Source: Ganoderma boninense (lineage: Eukaryota; Basidiomycota; Agaricomycetes; Polyporales; Polyporaceae). Taken from it: 64,000 nt of DNA. Each line of letters opens with the position of its first letter. Positions within the stretch are counted from its first letter, which is position 1. Below, piece by piece: positions 10,491 to 22,043 of the stretch. The DNA lies in NCBI GenBank assembly GCA_002900995.3, contig CM035311.1:2170001-2234000 (forward strand). Direction: 5' to 3'. The position numbers and the translations under genes were made by a program. Below the pieces are notes generated by a model. The model was not told where the DNA came from. It did no database searches and saw only the letters and a list, made by a program, of their open reading frames with translations.

Positions 10491-10951
10491 TGTTACGACT
10501 GGCTGTCGAGTAAGATCAGGGAGGAGGCTTACAAGATGAGCAAGGGCATCAACGAGCACTTGTGCAGCAAGAGCGGAGCAGGGCTCGACAGTCAGGCTGG
10601 AGACAAGATGTATTGAGCAAGTTAACTAACGAGCGAGAATACAGCGAGGCTTACCTGGAGACAAGAGGTCGAAACTGAGGTCTCCAAGTAGCGAAGTACA
10701 GGTCTTATATACATGTAACGGACAATGGGAACCGGGGACAATAGGTAACTATGGACACGGGAACCAGTGGAAGAACAATGGTATGTAGTACAATGACGAC
10801 GGGAACAATGGGTAACAGGAGTTATTGTACTTCGAAAACAAGGGATGGGTTTGCTAAACAATGGAGGACAATAAGGACGACGTGGGAGGCAAACTGTCCG
10901 GAAAGGGAAAGAGAGATGCTGGAGTAGGTGCCAAGCATGCCGTTTATGATA
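10491..10951 (-). repeat. 5' LTR of gypsy B
   Basis: This 461-bp LTR on the minus strand begins at 10951 with a decayed terminus (TATCATAAAC instead of TGTCATGAAC; both changes are G-to-A) and ends TGTTACG on the plus strand at 10491. The R region keeps the intact self-primer copy. Confidence 0.9.
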
Positions 10952-11098
10952 AATAACGACGGGAACGATGGGTAACAGGAGTTATTATACTTCGAGAACA
11001 AGGGATGGGTTTGCTAAACAACAGAGAGCAATAAGGACAACACGGGAGGCAAACTGTCCGAAAAGGAAAAGAGAGATGCCAGGGTAGGTGCTGAGTGT
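10952..11098 (-). repeat. Truncated gypsy LTR fragment
   Basis: About 147 bp match the U3 end of the gypsy LTR (from the gacgacgggaac segment outward) and directly abut the LTR of element B. This is a second, older LTR piece. Its outer end is altered and meets a different repeat beginning TGTCATGAACAGG at 11099. Confidence 0.8.
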
Positions 11099-11212
11099 TG
11101 TCATGAACAGGCATTACGAGCTACATATATAGTACCAGCCAAGTGTCAAGCCAAGCTTGACATTGTGTCCTTTTGGCGTAGCTGGTTCAGTGGCTGGTCT
11201 GTTCCTAACAAG
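11099..11212 (+). repeat. Terminus of an unnamed repeat (copy 1)
   Basis: About 110 bp starting TGTCATGAACAGG are repeated, inverted and diverged, at 29712-29821. The start resembles the first 12 bp of the gypsy LTR, and a TATA-like stretch follows, so an LTR of another family is possible. Copy 2 differs mostly by transitions toward A/T. Confidence 0.55.
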
Positions 11213-12368
11213 TGTGCTATTCATGACAGCACCTCTCTTTCACACTGCACACAAGCTAGACACCTCAAACATTATGCCCCACAGGAAAATCCTGAGAACA
11301 TGGGAACTGCAAGAGATGGCACAAACACTGGTGCCTGTTCGAATGGCAAGATGTTTCACCAAAGTCCTATCATTCATCCCCCATCTGCTTATTGGTGCAT
11401 ACACTTCTGTTCTCTTCACCTGTTGCACATGGCTAAAATCCTGTCTGAAGGTCACTGCTCTTGATGCTGTCATGGCTAGAAGGAGATGTGAGATGTCACA
11501 TGGGTACCAGGTGAGTGGTGCTCTGAGGTGCAGGAAGAAACGAGAGGCAGCTGTTCATCTCTTCTATGCGCTTATCTACATCTTTACTTGCCAGTCACGC
11601 AGCCTGGTTTACAGGTTGCATTTGCACACAGTGCTCCCCCACCCACTGTGATGTCCCCCTCCTGTGTCATGTTCAAACTTGTTGCTTTGTCCCTGGCGGC
11701 TTCATCTCTCTCGCACCCTCAGCCATCTTTACCGCTGCAATCTGGAAACTCATTGTGATGCAAGAGTCATGACGAGTATGAGGAATAATACCAGGTAAGT
11801 CTATTCATCTTTGCCCTTTTGCATTCATTGTGAGCCCAACGGCTCAGATTTCTGCACCTGCATTGTGTTTACGTTGCCCTCCATACTCGCAAGGTGAGCC
11901 ATTTATCTGATGGCTGGCTCATCAAATAGGCTTTCCGCCCCCACCCCACCCCTACCTCTACAATGCTGTTCCAACAGACTCTTCCATTGTTCTGCTTTCT
12001 CTGTGATCGTACCACAATCCCCCAACCCAATGCTGTCTTGACTCTTCCTCACATTGCTGAAGCTATGTCCAAACCTGGACATGGTCAGGCACTGGCACGA
12101 ACATGCCACCACTTGACTGTGCAGCAAGATATTTCACCAAGATCTCTGCCCACCCCCTTGTCATCCTCACCACTCTCACCACCCTCACACAAGCCACCTC
12201 TAGCTCCACCCCTATGCTCTGTTAGGATGTGGTAACTATGCTTACTCATCCAGCAGGTATTAGTCCCTGAACTGCCATAAGCCTCCTAATGTCTAGTGCA
12301 TAGCATGAATGCCATATAGACAGGGAGCTACAGTTACACTAAGCCACACTAATAAACTGGTGTCTCTA
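11213..12368. other. No gene recognised
   Basis: Several short open frames exist, but none shows a known domain or consistent codon pattern. CT-rich and CCACCC-rich stretches occur near 12130-12225. Two possible splice donors (caggtgag near 11509, caggtaag near 11791) could belong to a decayed spliced gene; this is only a hint. Confidence 0.4.
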
Positions 12369-12378
12369 CTGAACCTAA

Positions 12379-12450
12379 GGCCGGATAGCTCAGTGGTAGA
12401 GCGTCTGGATGCAAACCAGCAGGTCCTGGGTTCAATCCTTAGTCTGATCA
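12379..12450 (+). tRNA. tRNA-Cys(GCA)-like gene or tRNA-derived element
   Basis: A 72-nt cloverleaf can be drawn: D stem GCTC/GAGC, anticodon loop atGCAaa (anticodon 12411-12413, Cys) and T loop TTCAATC with a fully paired stem using G-U pairs. The acceptor stem has one C-A mismatch (3-70), and the anticodon stem has one T-C mismatch (27-43). A box (TAGCTCAGTGGTAGAGC) and B box (GGTTCAATCC) are intact, and a TTTT terminator follows at 12452-12455. The mismatches favour a decaying gene or SINE head over a fully active tRNA. Confidence 0.6.
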
Positions 12451-12476
12451 CTTTTCCACCTTTATCATGCTCAACC

Positions 12477-12981
12477 TAAGGCTGAACGTAGGTCAACCTA
12501 TGGTTGATTGGGATCTGTACCTGCAGGTTTGGCCACTTTTAAAAGCTTGATTGGGATCTGTATAAATCAAATCAACTTTTCCCCTAAACCTATAAGTTAT
12601 AGGTCAAATTATTAATTTGATTTAAATACTAAATATAGTATTTTCTCAGCTACTGTTGAAGATTTTAACCTATTATTGAGTGTTAGTAGTCTTTTTTGTG
12701 CTAGAATTATGCTTATACATGCAGTATTAAGCTATATAAGGACAATTTATCAACTAAAGCCTTCAATCTATACTATTTTTGGCTGTCAAAGTGTGAATCA
12801 ACCTACAAGTGACCCATACCCAAACTTACAGATCCAGGTCACTTTTTTCAAGATGGCTGATTCAGATTTGTGGCTGATTCATAGCATGAGTACCTATAAC
12901 CTACAGATCACAACCTATAGGTAAATATCTAGGTTCAAGCCAGGTTAAACTGCATGAAACCTGAACCTATGTTCAGCCTTA
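12477..12981. mobile_element. hAT-type MITE with 8-bp target duplication
   Basis: This 505-bp AT-rich element starts taaggctgaac and ends gttcagcctta, a perfect 11-bp terminal inverted repeat that continues with mismatches. It is flanked by gctcaacc at 12469-12476 and 12982-12989. An 8-bp duplication is the hAT hallmark. It has no coding capacity. The same terminus appears at 6705-6715 and 24467-24477, so this is a family. Confidence 0.85.
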
Positions 12982-13044
12982 GCTCAACCTCCCACACATC
13001 CAGTTAGTGCTACGGGCGCTATTGCACCAGGCCTTGCGACTGGT

Positions 13045-13600
13045 GTGGAGATGGAGGTGAACGTAGATGCTTTTACGTTTACCACCATGGGTCCTACATC
13101 GCTTCCTCCCATCCCAGATTCTTCCCCTGAACCGCAGCAGCATGACTCCCACATTAGCAACAACCAGCCAGCGAAGCCCGTCCAGGCTTCCCACAAGAAA
13201 CAGCCTCACGTCAACTCCGACACAGACTCAAACTACTTAGCTGGTGAGTCCTGCAGTGGGGATGACACACCCATGCCCCCAAGGAAAAGGCGCAAGCAGG
13301 ACACAACAAAGTGTTTCTGATGCAACTACAAGGACTGCGATGTGTGTGCATGTGCCATCCCTTCCTATCTCTCCTTCTCCTGCTCAGGTTTGATTTACTG
13401 ATGCTGATAACTGCCGCCGTCCTCAGCCATTTCCTGAACACACAATCTCTGGGTGCACATTGATAGCATCCACCTCAAGAAGCACAGCTACGCATGCAAG
13501 GAGGACGGGTGCCCACACACATTTAGCTACATGCAGAATGCACGACCTCGAGCGACACCACCAGTCTACGCAATGTCAAGCCACCCCTCCGTGCTCATGT
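13045..13600 (+). pseudogene. Decayed zinc-finger-like gene remnant
   Basis: A 91-codon stretch (13045-13320) is hydrophilic and ends in a basic patch (PRKRRKQ) before Cys-Phe. After intron-like CT-rich sequence ending in cag, a second stretch near 13480-13560 reads YACKEDGCPHTF, which resembles the first half of a C2H2 zinc finger; no His pair follows. The reading frame changes between the pieces. It could be two exons of a nuclear protein, but the call is weak. Confidence 0.3.
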
Positions 13601-13670
13601 TACTAATAACTATCACTGCCTGCCCATCCGTCTTCTACTTTGAGGCCCAGCAGCTGAGGTTCATGAGGAG

Positions 13671-13904
13671 TTGACTCACTGCCTCGAGGTGTTTGCTCAT
13701 GAGCGGCGGATCCCAATACAGCTCATCAACAACACCATTTTGGTGTTGTCGAACCATGCCTTTACACCGGATTCACTTGCGAGTGTTCCGATCCAGTGTC
13801 GCCAGGAGCTCCTCCCTTGGTTCGGAGAAGGCCAGATCTATACACTCAAAAACTATGCTAATAACTGGTACAGTTGTATTGTTGCTAAGCGGGTATGGTG
13901 TTTG
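13671..13904 (+). other. Short unrecognised open frame before the solo LTR
   Basis: About 78 codons give a plausible globular sequence (HCLEVFAHERRIPIQL...) that runs into the copia LTR at 13905. No family is recognised; it may be an exon cut by the insertion. Confidence 0.25.
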
Positions 13905-14330
13905 TGTTGAAGTTGGTGCTGTAGCGCCTGCAGTTTTGATCACACCAAGTCCACAATCGCACCATACGTACATTGCATTGTCTCCTACTTACACTAATTT
14001 TTGTTTTGTTAGAGTAGCACATCCCATAGAGTTACAACATTGTCTTCATTAGAGGCTCCAACTAGCTTAGATTTGCATCCTGCTCTACTTTACACTGTAC
14101 AGTCTGCAATTCTCATTCTCTGGGCACCATAATGGCGCCAGTAGCACAGCATTATATACTCTACCTAGCATGTGCTCCATGAGCTGTATTGACACCTCTG
14201 TCAGGCTCTGTGTTCTTAGACTTTACAGAGCTTGACACAGGTGAGTAGCATGTCTTAGTTTCCAGCAATATAGACTTTACAAAGCTTGACACAGGCCATT
14301 GTGACGTCCTGAGGGCCACTACAGCCAACA
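13905..14330 (+). repeat. Solo copia LTR
   Basis: This 426-bp LTR, TGTTGAAG...GCCAACA, is the same family as C1-C3. The flanks are gtttg and ttatc, so there is no target duplication. It is AT-shifted relative to the others (for example ggcgctg to ggtgctg) and therefore old. Confidence 0.92.
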
Positions 14331-16400
14331 TTATCAAGATGAATAGCATTTCTGGGTACCTGTTAATGGCAAACTGTGGGTGGAGGAGCAAGCAAAAGCT
14401 CTGAATTTTGACAGGATTAGAGTCAAGACCACTTGGAAGATGGAAAAGGGGAGGAGGATTTATTTGTCTATGTCGAAGTGTTGAGTTAGGGCTCACTTGA
14501 CGAAGGTGACTTTTTCAGGCTTATCTAGAGAGAGACAGAAGATACTCAAATCAGCACTGCTCTCTACTCATATGCCTCTTAGGTGAAATGGCTGCTGGAC
14601 TAGAAGTAGCATAGATATGGCAGGTTTTGGTGCTCCAAAAATAGTTTAGAAAGAAGGTAAAAAATAAAGAAAAGACTTACCAGACTGCAGCAGTTGGTCA
14701 ACCACAACTATGTTTCTTTTGATCTACTTGCTCAGCTCCCAAGAGACATCTACAATAGCAGTGTAGCCCTTGATACAATTCTGATGGGATATAATCAGGA
14801 TATAATGCTTCTACAGCATGGACAAAAGTATGCACGGCTGCCACTGGGTCGTCATATTGATCGTAGACAGCATTGATTGCCTCATCCTCCAGGTCGGCAA
14901 AGTCTCTGATGAAGAGTTTAAGATTTGTGGTGGCGATGATTTTGAGGGAAGGACGAGAAGAGTGGGCGAGATCAATGAGGAGTAGTGTATGAGAGGATGA
15001 GGTTTCAAAATTGGACTAAAGGAGGAGGAGCTGCATACGAAAGCGGTGGTCTTGACCATGACAAGGTGTGCTCAGCATGGTAGAAGTGGTTATTGATGTC
15101 CATCTCCTGCTCTGTCTCATTTTTTGAGTCTAAGGGTGGTGGCTAGATGGGAGAGAAATTGAGCAGAAAAATGCGAAAAAATAGCGGTGGTTACCAACAG
15201 CCAAATTGTGAGTCAAGTGGCAAGTTGGATGTGCTCAATGGTTGTTGCAGTGCCCATGCACCAGTTGCCCACCCTGACCAATGATTTTACACATGGTATA
15301 AACAGAACACATGCTTGCAAATGGGTCTTCAGATAGGCAAACACGCTACTCAAAAAATAGAGACATATAGTGAGAATGGTTTTGATGAGAATACTAACCC
15401 TTGTCCAACCAAACTTTGGTATGAGGGAAGGCATGTAGCTTGGCACAGTTTTAGAGAAATAGCAAATAAGAACAGATGTGTTTTACGCACTGGGTCATAT
15501 TATTGCATTCCATTTTGTGGCTGATGGTAACAAGTGTGTGTACACAGGGGGATCATGCGTGGGAGTATGCTGGTGGTGAGGGCGAGCAAATGTGCGCAAG
15601 TGGTGAGGGCATGTAGGTGTACCTAGGTAGGTGAGGGCACGTGGATGATCAAATATGATGGGACGCATGGGTGTACCCAGATAGGAGCCCGAAATAACAT
15701 GCTAGGCTGGGTCAAAACTACAGCCTGCTAAATACAAAGCAAATGCCTATATAAACCGATAATTCAGTAAAGAGGTCAACGGTAGATGAAAGTTGTGGAA
15801 GGAGAGCAGACACAAGTTGTCTGGCATGAAGAAAGAGCAAGACCAGGAGAGCATCCCAAATTTGCCAAAGTCCAAAGTGCCCAAACTGTGGCGTGGCACC
15901 ACCACAAGTGCTCAACCAAATAAGTATAAATGTAGCACCACCCAATTCATGACCTGATGTCAAGTCTTTGCTCACACCTCCTTCCCCCCATCACTCTCTA
16001 TCTCTCTATCACATTGACCTCTACTCTGGCCGGCCCCCAACTTGTACCACCTGCTCAACCTCAACCACTATTACCTTGTTCTGGTCCCCAATTTGCTCAC
16101 ACCCATCTCTTTCTAGCTCAACCACATCCCCATTCAGCTCACCACAGTTCTGACCCAGTACAGCCACAACTCCACCACATCGCAGGTAATCCCATCAGGC
16201 TCAGGTGGACACTTTGGCGAAGAGCTTGGCTGTCACCGGTACATTGTCGTTTGTGCATTTTATGCTCACAATGTTTGGTTCTTCCCTCCCATCCACTGTT
16301 CTTCCTGCTCACCACGGTTCTGACCCAGTGTAGTGATTCTTCATCCTGCCACAGCATAACCCCCCTGCATTCTGTTACTAGGCATTGAAAGTGGGCCATT
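14331..16400. other. Intergenic, nothing firm
   Basis: No coding region is convincing. A G-rich stretch at about 15535-15650 has imperfect repeats of ggtgagggc(a/g), and 15960-16180 is CT/CA-rich. Confidence 0.4.
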
Positions 16401-16844
16401 ACTGGCAGGTGACGATTGATGAGGAACAGTGGTTTTGATGACTTATATTGATGCTTTTATTATATAACAATAATGCTGTATATACTAGATAAATATGTGT
16501 ATACTGTTGTGTACCATGTACTTCCTGTTAACACTATTAGTATTGTTTCATATAAAATATAATTACTATACTAAATAACATTCATATATATACATCTTGT
16601 ATATTACCACAATCCATCCAGCTTTTAGCATATTATCTTTGATATAGCTACTTAGTAAGAGTGTACAGATATGTAAATATTACAATATTGCTCTTATAGC
16701 AATGTATATATCCATGTTGTTATATTGTCTATTTCAATATATTTTATACTAAGGTGTATAATTTACAAGTACTCTAAACACTAGTATATATGTATTGATA
16801 TTAAAGAAAGAAATATTACACATAGTATCTATATCACACACTGC
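16401..16844. other. Very AT-rich tail downstream of the Helitron gene
   Basis: The sequence is dominated by tatata-type runs. The Helitron 3' end (hairpin plus CTRR, on the minus strand) should lie here, but I could not fix it. Confidence 0.4.
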
Positions 16845-19800
16845 TCACAAAATTGTTGTATAGATAAGAAGACTGGCTGAATATCTTTTATGCTTCAATA
16901 GATCTTTGGATGTCATATTAACAATGTTGCCAATGTACTCTGTTTCTTCTCCCATTTCAAACCCATCATTATACCAAATTTCACCTGATTTGTCTACAAT
17001 TTTGGCTACAAAGTGATTGGGAGCACAATTCCACACAATCTGTATAATTGTTGGTGACCTGGAATAGTTATTTGACTTTCTACTTCAATTTTTAGCTTGT
17101 AGACAATACATGATACAAACTTGGGAGCCTCTACATAAGCAAGCTGCTTAATCATAGGTCTTGCACAGTTGGGACAATGCTTTTCAGACTGTTGCATAAA
17201 GTAAGCCTTGAGCCATAGGTTGAGTAGTCTATCCTTGTATGAGCCCATTTTGTTGACTTGATTCTTCCATATAAACTTGTCAAACAAAAACATTGTCATG
17301 TTCAACATTGTAGCTGGGCTTTTGTGGCAACAGCTCTGGCATATGTACTGTTTGCTAAGGGTGCTCTCAGATGTGTTTAGCAGCTTTTGTCCCAAAGCAT
17401 ATACATCAATGCCTTCACTTCCTGCAAAGCCAAGTGCTGGGTCTTGTTGGCCAATATGCTGTCTAATGATGTCTTTGCCAGCTCTCAGGGTGTGCTGTGG
17501 ATCAGGACCAGTGCACTGACTCAATATGTCACCAATATACTCCAGCACTGAATTACTATCTTGTATATTAGCATTCCATCCTTGCTCACATTCAGTATAA
17601 ACAGATAGCAATATGGTAAGAAGGGCATCATATGCACAACTATGACTGTTCCAAGGAAACCCTTTGAACTTGTGTGCCTGTGCACTGCTGTTGTGTTGGG
17701 CAATCTTCACCTTTTTCACTTGCCTTGGTTGCTCTCCAGCATCAGCTTTATCCTCCTCTAGAGCTCGTTTGTCTCTCTTCAGTCCAGTGTCATTGCTTGT
17801 AGTAGGTAGTGTCTGGGAGCCCTTGGCTGGAACATAGTATGAGGCTGGAAACACATTTGTTGGGGCCTTTTTTATAGGCTTGATCCCAGTCTTGTTGTCA
17901 GGAATGATTTCCCAAGCCAATGTCTCATCCACTTTTTCAATAGGAAAGGGGTTAGCATCTGTCCACTTGAGATCCTTATGCATTGCCTTGGGAACATAGC
18001 CTTCTCCCTTCCACTGTCTGAAAGAGTGTACAAGTTCTCCCCTAGTAATGCCTGTCACCTTGGGTGATGACTTTCCATTGTATCTCAGCTTGGTTATCTC
18101 ATCTATAAGCTCCAGCCACCTGAACTCCTGTCTCAAGTCTCCTGTAATGCCTCCAGTAAGATACTTGTCATTGAAGCCCTGAACAATAATAGTGCCCTCC
18201 AAAGTAGATCCCCTGGACAGTGCTGTGTATATAGACTGGTGACTATTAGCACTATGCAAGTCAACTACATTGTTGGGTCTTGTTCTGCCCTGGGATGCAA
18301 AGTCTGTCATTGCAAAGTTGGGAACAACACTGACCTGTGATCTGTTGACATATAGTATGCTTCCATTGGGCATTCTGCATTTGATCTTTTGGGAGCTAGG
18401 AGTAATAGGCACAACATTTTCTAGAAGCCCATCAAGTTTGATGGGAGTGGGAGGACAGGTGAGTTTAACAAATAATGTTTCCAGTGCATTTTTAGATTCA
18501 TCAATTGGCTTTGATGCCCAGCCTACCACCTCAGCCTCTGTGCCATTGGTTACACAGCACTCTGTTGCCTCATTGTACTTGATCATAACAGGCATGCCAA
18601 CACAGATAGATAACTTGCCTGGCCTGTTGTCAGTCAAGTAGTGGTCTAGGGCCCACAGTTGCTCTTGCAATACAGGATTAATCAAGTTGGTCTTTCTTCT
18701 AGGATTCACAGCCTTTTTCTTGACTGTTCTTGATGCATCATCATCCACTTCTCCACCAAATCTGTCTATAGAGTAAAAGTCTACCAGTTCCTGCTTAGTG
18801 TCTTTTGCAAACTGCTCAGAGCCTAATCTGTTGAGCTCATCTCTATGGGAATTGAACCTGGTGATTATAGACACATTACGGAATCTAGGCTGGTTCAACT
18901 TGGGTCTTCCTGGCCCTCTGCCTGCTATTCTAGTCTCTAGCAGTGCAATATCATCTGATGTGCATGCTCTATATCTAAGATTCTCCAGACACTTTCGCAG
19001 TTTAACATCCTCTGGTGACATAGACTTTTGGCGCATGTTTTCTCTCAATATTACAACAGTGGTAAACTGGTGCCAGACTGCCTTGCCAATAGACGACTCC
19101 TGCTTGGTGTGGCTGTTGGTGGTGTGCACAGTGTGTCCAACCTTGTAGTCATACAGTGCAGAGCCTCCCATTGTAGGAGCAAGCTGGGCAAAGTCTCCAG
19201 CAAATATCATGTTGATTCCTCCAAATGGCTGTCCATCATTTCTGAGAGCAGCACACATTCTGGAGCAGATTGTGTACAAAGCATGGCAGTCAACCATGCT
19301 GATCTCATCAATAAACACATAGTCTACATTTTGCAGCTTAGCCTTAGCTTGGATTAGGGTTGATAGTACTTCTTTTTTGGCAGACCTATTGACTCCAAGC
19401 ACCGAGTGGTATGTTGAACCTCCAATCAAAGCAGCAGCAGCTCCTGTTGGAGCAAGGCACATAAATCTGTAGCTCTCCTTACGTTCAGCAAAAAAGTGGC
19501 TGAGTGCCTTGATGACCTGAGATTTACCTGTGCCAGCCATGCCTCCTAAATACATCTTCAGCTGTTCACCATTGGACTCTACTGCATGGTTGGCCACTAT
19601 CCTGAATGCTCTTTCTTGTGCTTCATTTAGACTGTACTTGGCTGCTGTACTGTCTATAAGTTGTTGAGCTTCCTTGTTGCTTGCCTTGAAGTCTTTGCTG
19701 AGAAAATAGTTTTGCCCCACTATTTTCACCTCTCCAGCATTTTTGTCTCCAGGCTTGAAGTTTTTGGCCTTCTCATTTTGATCAGCTTGGGCATCTCTCT

Positions 19801-20461
19801 CATCTAATATAGACTGCCTTTTATCTGTCAGTAACTGCTTCCACTGAGATGCTATCATGTTTTGGCTAAAGTTCATCCTTTTGGGTGCTTTAGAAAGTTG
19901 TTGGCCATCTATTTCATCTAGCCAACCAATAGCATTCACAGTAGTAGCTAGAGATTTCTGTTGTGATCGCCTAGTGATCTCCCAACTAGATGGTTCTGCC
20001 AAAGCCTCAGCTGCAGTGATCAAGGCCTCTGATTCTTCATGATACTCATTGTAGTCTTCTCCATAATGCTGAGTATCCAGATTATCAACATCTTCATGGT
20101 TGAGATTTATGGGCATTTTGTGACCTTTTTCCATGTTTTTACGTTGAGCAGAAAAGTCATCTCTAGCATCATTGCATTCATACTTGATCATAAAGTTGTC
20201 CATCACTTGCTCTTGTCTGGGAGTAAATGTATAACCGCTAAATGCATCATGCCATAAGGTATCTTTATTAGGGCGTAGGTCATTTCCAGAGCGCCAGGGT
20301 TTGAAAAGAGTCAGCATAGTCAGACAATATTCTTCACGGCTGCCTCCACCATCACGACAAGGGATGGGCCCACCCACAAAGTTGGGCACCAATCCCTGAC
20401 TCTCATCTAATAACAACACTTGGTGTGTGTTGTACTGGGGATGATTGGGATAGAACTTCAT
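16845..20461 (-). pseudogene. Helitron helicase (PIF1-like) with C-terminal protease-like domain
   Basis: Helitron transposases unwind DNA for rolling-circle transposition. This 1151-codon frame lacks the N-terminal Rep (HUH) domain. PIF1-family motifs are present: Walker A GMAGTGKS (about 307-314), APTGAAA, Walker B FIDEIS (about 380), GDFAQLAP, and YTALSRG near 744. A basic linker leads to a Cys box NSHSCAYDALL (about 936-947), two CxxC pairs (about 1040 and 1093), and, after a 1-base frameshift near 17030, a His box around NHFVAKIVD. This Cys, zinc-ribbon, His order resembles ubiquitin-specific proteases (inference). Reading the His box needs the other frame, so the gene is broken. The first ATG sits at the junction with a truncated hAT gene, so the 5' part was deleted. 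Codons are AT-rich. Confidence 0.85.
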
Positions 20462-22043
20462 GTAGATTTACCTTCACAACTAAGTTAATAACGTGCCCAA
20501 AGCACCGTACGCGCACGTCTGGTCCGTGAAACTCTGGGTTGAGCTTTTTCATCTCTTTGAGCATTTTCGCATTGTTTGACGCATTATCGCAGGTGACTCC
20601 GAGCACCTGTATGAGGTGGTATATGTGTACAGTTAGCACAAGAGAGTGAGAGGAGTTGAGAGGGTGTCACACCTTCTCAACTATTCCAAACTCGTCTAGG
20701 AGACCCATTAACTTATGAGTGAGGTACTCCCCCATGTGCCCTTTGGCCAACCTGCCCCGAAGGTGAAAAATCAGATGACCTTTATCCTCAGCGAGAGGAA
20801 GGATACGCACTTGATAAAGTCTAGTATAATATGCTCAATCTTCCCATTCTCATGCCAGTGCGTGGTGACCCCCAGGAATAAAATCACGTTGGGGGCCATC
20901 CAGCCATCGAGGCAGATGTGTATCTTGCTGGGGAGCCCCTGGTGCGTGTCTCATATCAGTTTCTACAGCACCATTATAATGGGAGGTTACTCTGGCTCAC
21001 CTGAAGCTTTGCCTTGACATGGGCACGAGAATCCTCAAAAATGTCCTAAAGGTCGCATGCAACCATCACACATAACGGTATCTCGACGCATGCGAAGAGC
21101 ATGCGCAGGAGTTCCCGGAATTTGGGATCCTCAACAATAGTAAACGGGCAATGGCGGTGCGCAACCCACATCGCAAGCAGGAACCTGAGATGTGTGTAGC
21201 TGTAGTTAACCCCCTGCGCGTATTCCATTATCATCTGCATCTCCGTGTTTGCCTCAGGCGTACAGGACTTGATGTGGTGGTTGAGGTTCCCTGTAGATTC
21301 GTCGTTGAGGGAGTGTTCGACGTGTTTAGACGGGTTCCTGCAATGGTTGTGCAGTTAGTGTTGTACTTTGGATGGCGCAGTGCAATAACATACCGGATGC
21401 ACACGAAGGGTGAGGTGAGGGTGCGGTCCTTCTTCGTCGCAAGGACGGGCTTCTGGAAGTGACTGTAAACCTGAGATGTCCACTTTGCCGCGCGTGCGTC
21501 TGATGATTATAAAGTCAGTAGACACGCCAATGAGGATAAACTCCAAGGCAGCATACTGAGAGACTCTTGGGTAGTCAAATCGCCATACTTCTCCAGGCGG
21601 GCGGCGCGATGAGCGGTCAACGTAGTACTTGCGGAGGAAGTGTGACTCAGCACGATCAGTGCGGATTCGGGGGCAGCGGGAGGTGCATCTGACTTCTCCG
21701 TTTCCTCGTCTGTTGAGGATGGCAGCACGTCGTCCCACCTCGTGATGGAGTTATCTTCCTGGGCCTTCACACACTTGTTGCTGGAGACTTGTGTGCTCCA
21801 ACGAGTCGTACGTGTCAGGGGATCGTTCTCGGGCCCAGGGATGTCGTCCCCCTCAGACGGCGCGAGTTCAAGGGTGCCCTCATCGCTTTTGCAGTGACGA
21901 GGTTTGCCGGTGAGAGGATCTTTGGTGGGGGGCATTGCTGGGATACGGGGCGCACAGTTATGGTCTTTGTTGGAGAGTGTGAGACAGGCGTCGAAGGGGA
22001 TCGTCGAGAATGGACTGACCTTCAAGTGGCCGCAGTCCCACAT
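20462..22043 (-). pseudogene. hAT transposase, 3'-truncated
   Basis: This cut-and-paste transposase is read in pieces from 22043 downward. A charged N-terminal region is followed by a stretch near 21240-21050 (HCPFTIVEDPKFRELL) that parallels 61405-61530 of the second hAT gene. A segment near 20950-20825 has LDGWMAPN (the first catalytic Asp region). After an intron comes GVTCDNASNN with RVRCFGHVINL near 20605-20480, the second hAT signature. Reading ends at a splice donor (gtaaatc) exactly where the Helitron sequence begins, so the C-terminal half is missing. At least one in-frame stop is seen (near 21046). Confidence 0.82.

Larger units (their letters stand above)
6717..10951 (-). mobile_element. 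Gypsy B, decayed and 3'-truncated
   Basis: On the minus strand this element has a 5' LTR (10491-10951), primer site, gag, protease and reverse transcriptase/RNase H. It ends inside RNase H at the MITE junction (6716/6717); integrase, chromodomain and 3' LTR are missing. It carries many stops and internal deletions, including loss of the segment between protease and reverse transcriptase near 8040-8110. Its gag N-terminus resembles element D rather than A or E. Confidence 0.9.

Noticed and set aside
15535..15650. G-rich ggtgagggc repeats as a minisatellite or CRISPR-like array
   Set aside because: Units are irregular in length and sequence; no spacer pattern.
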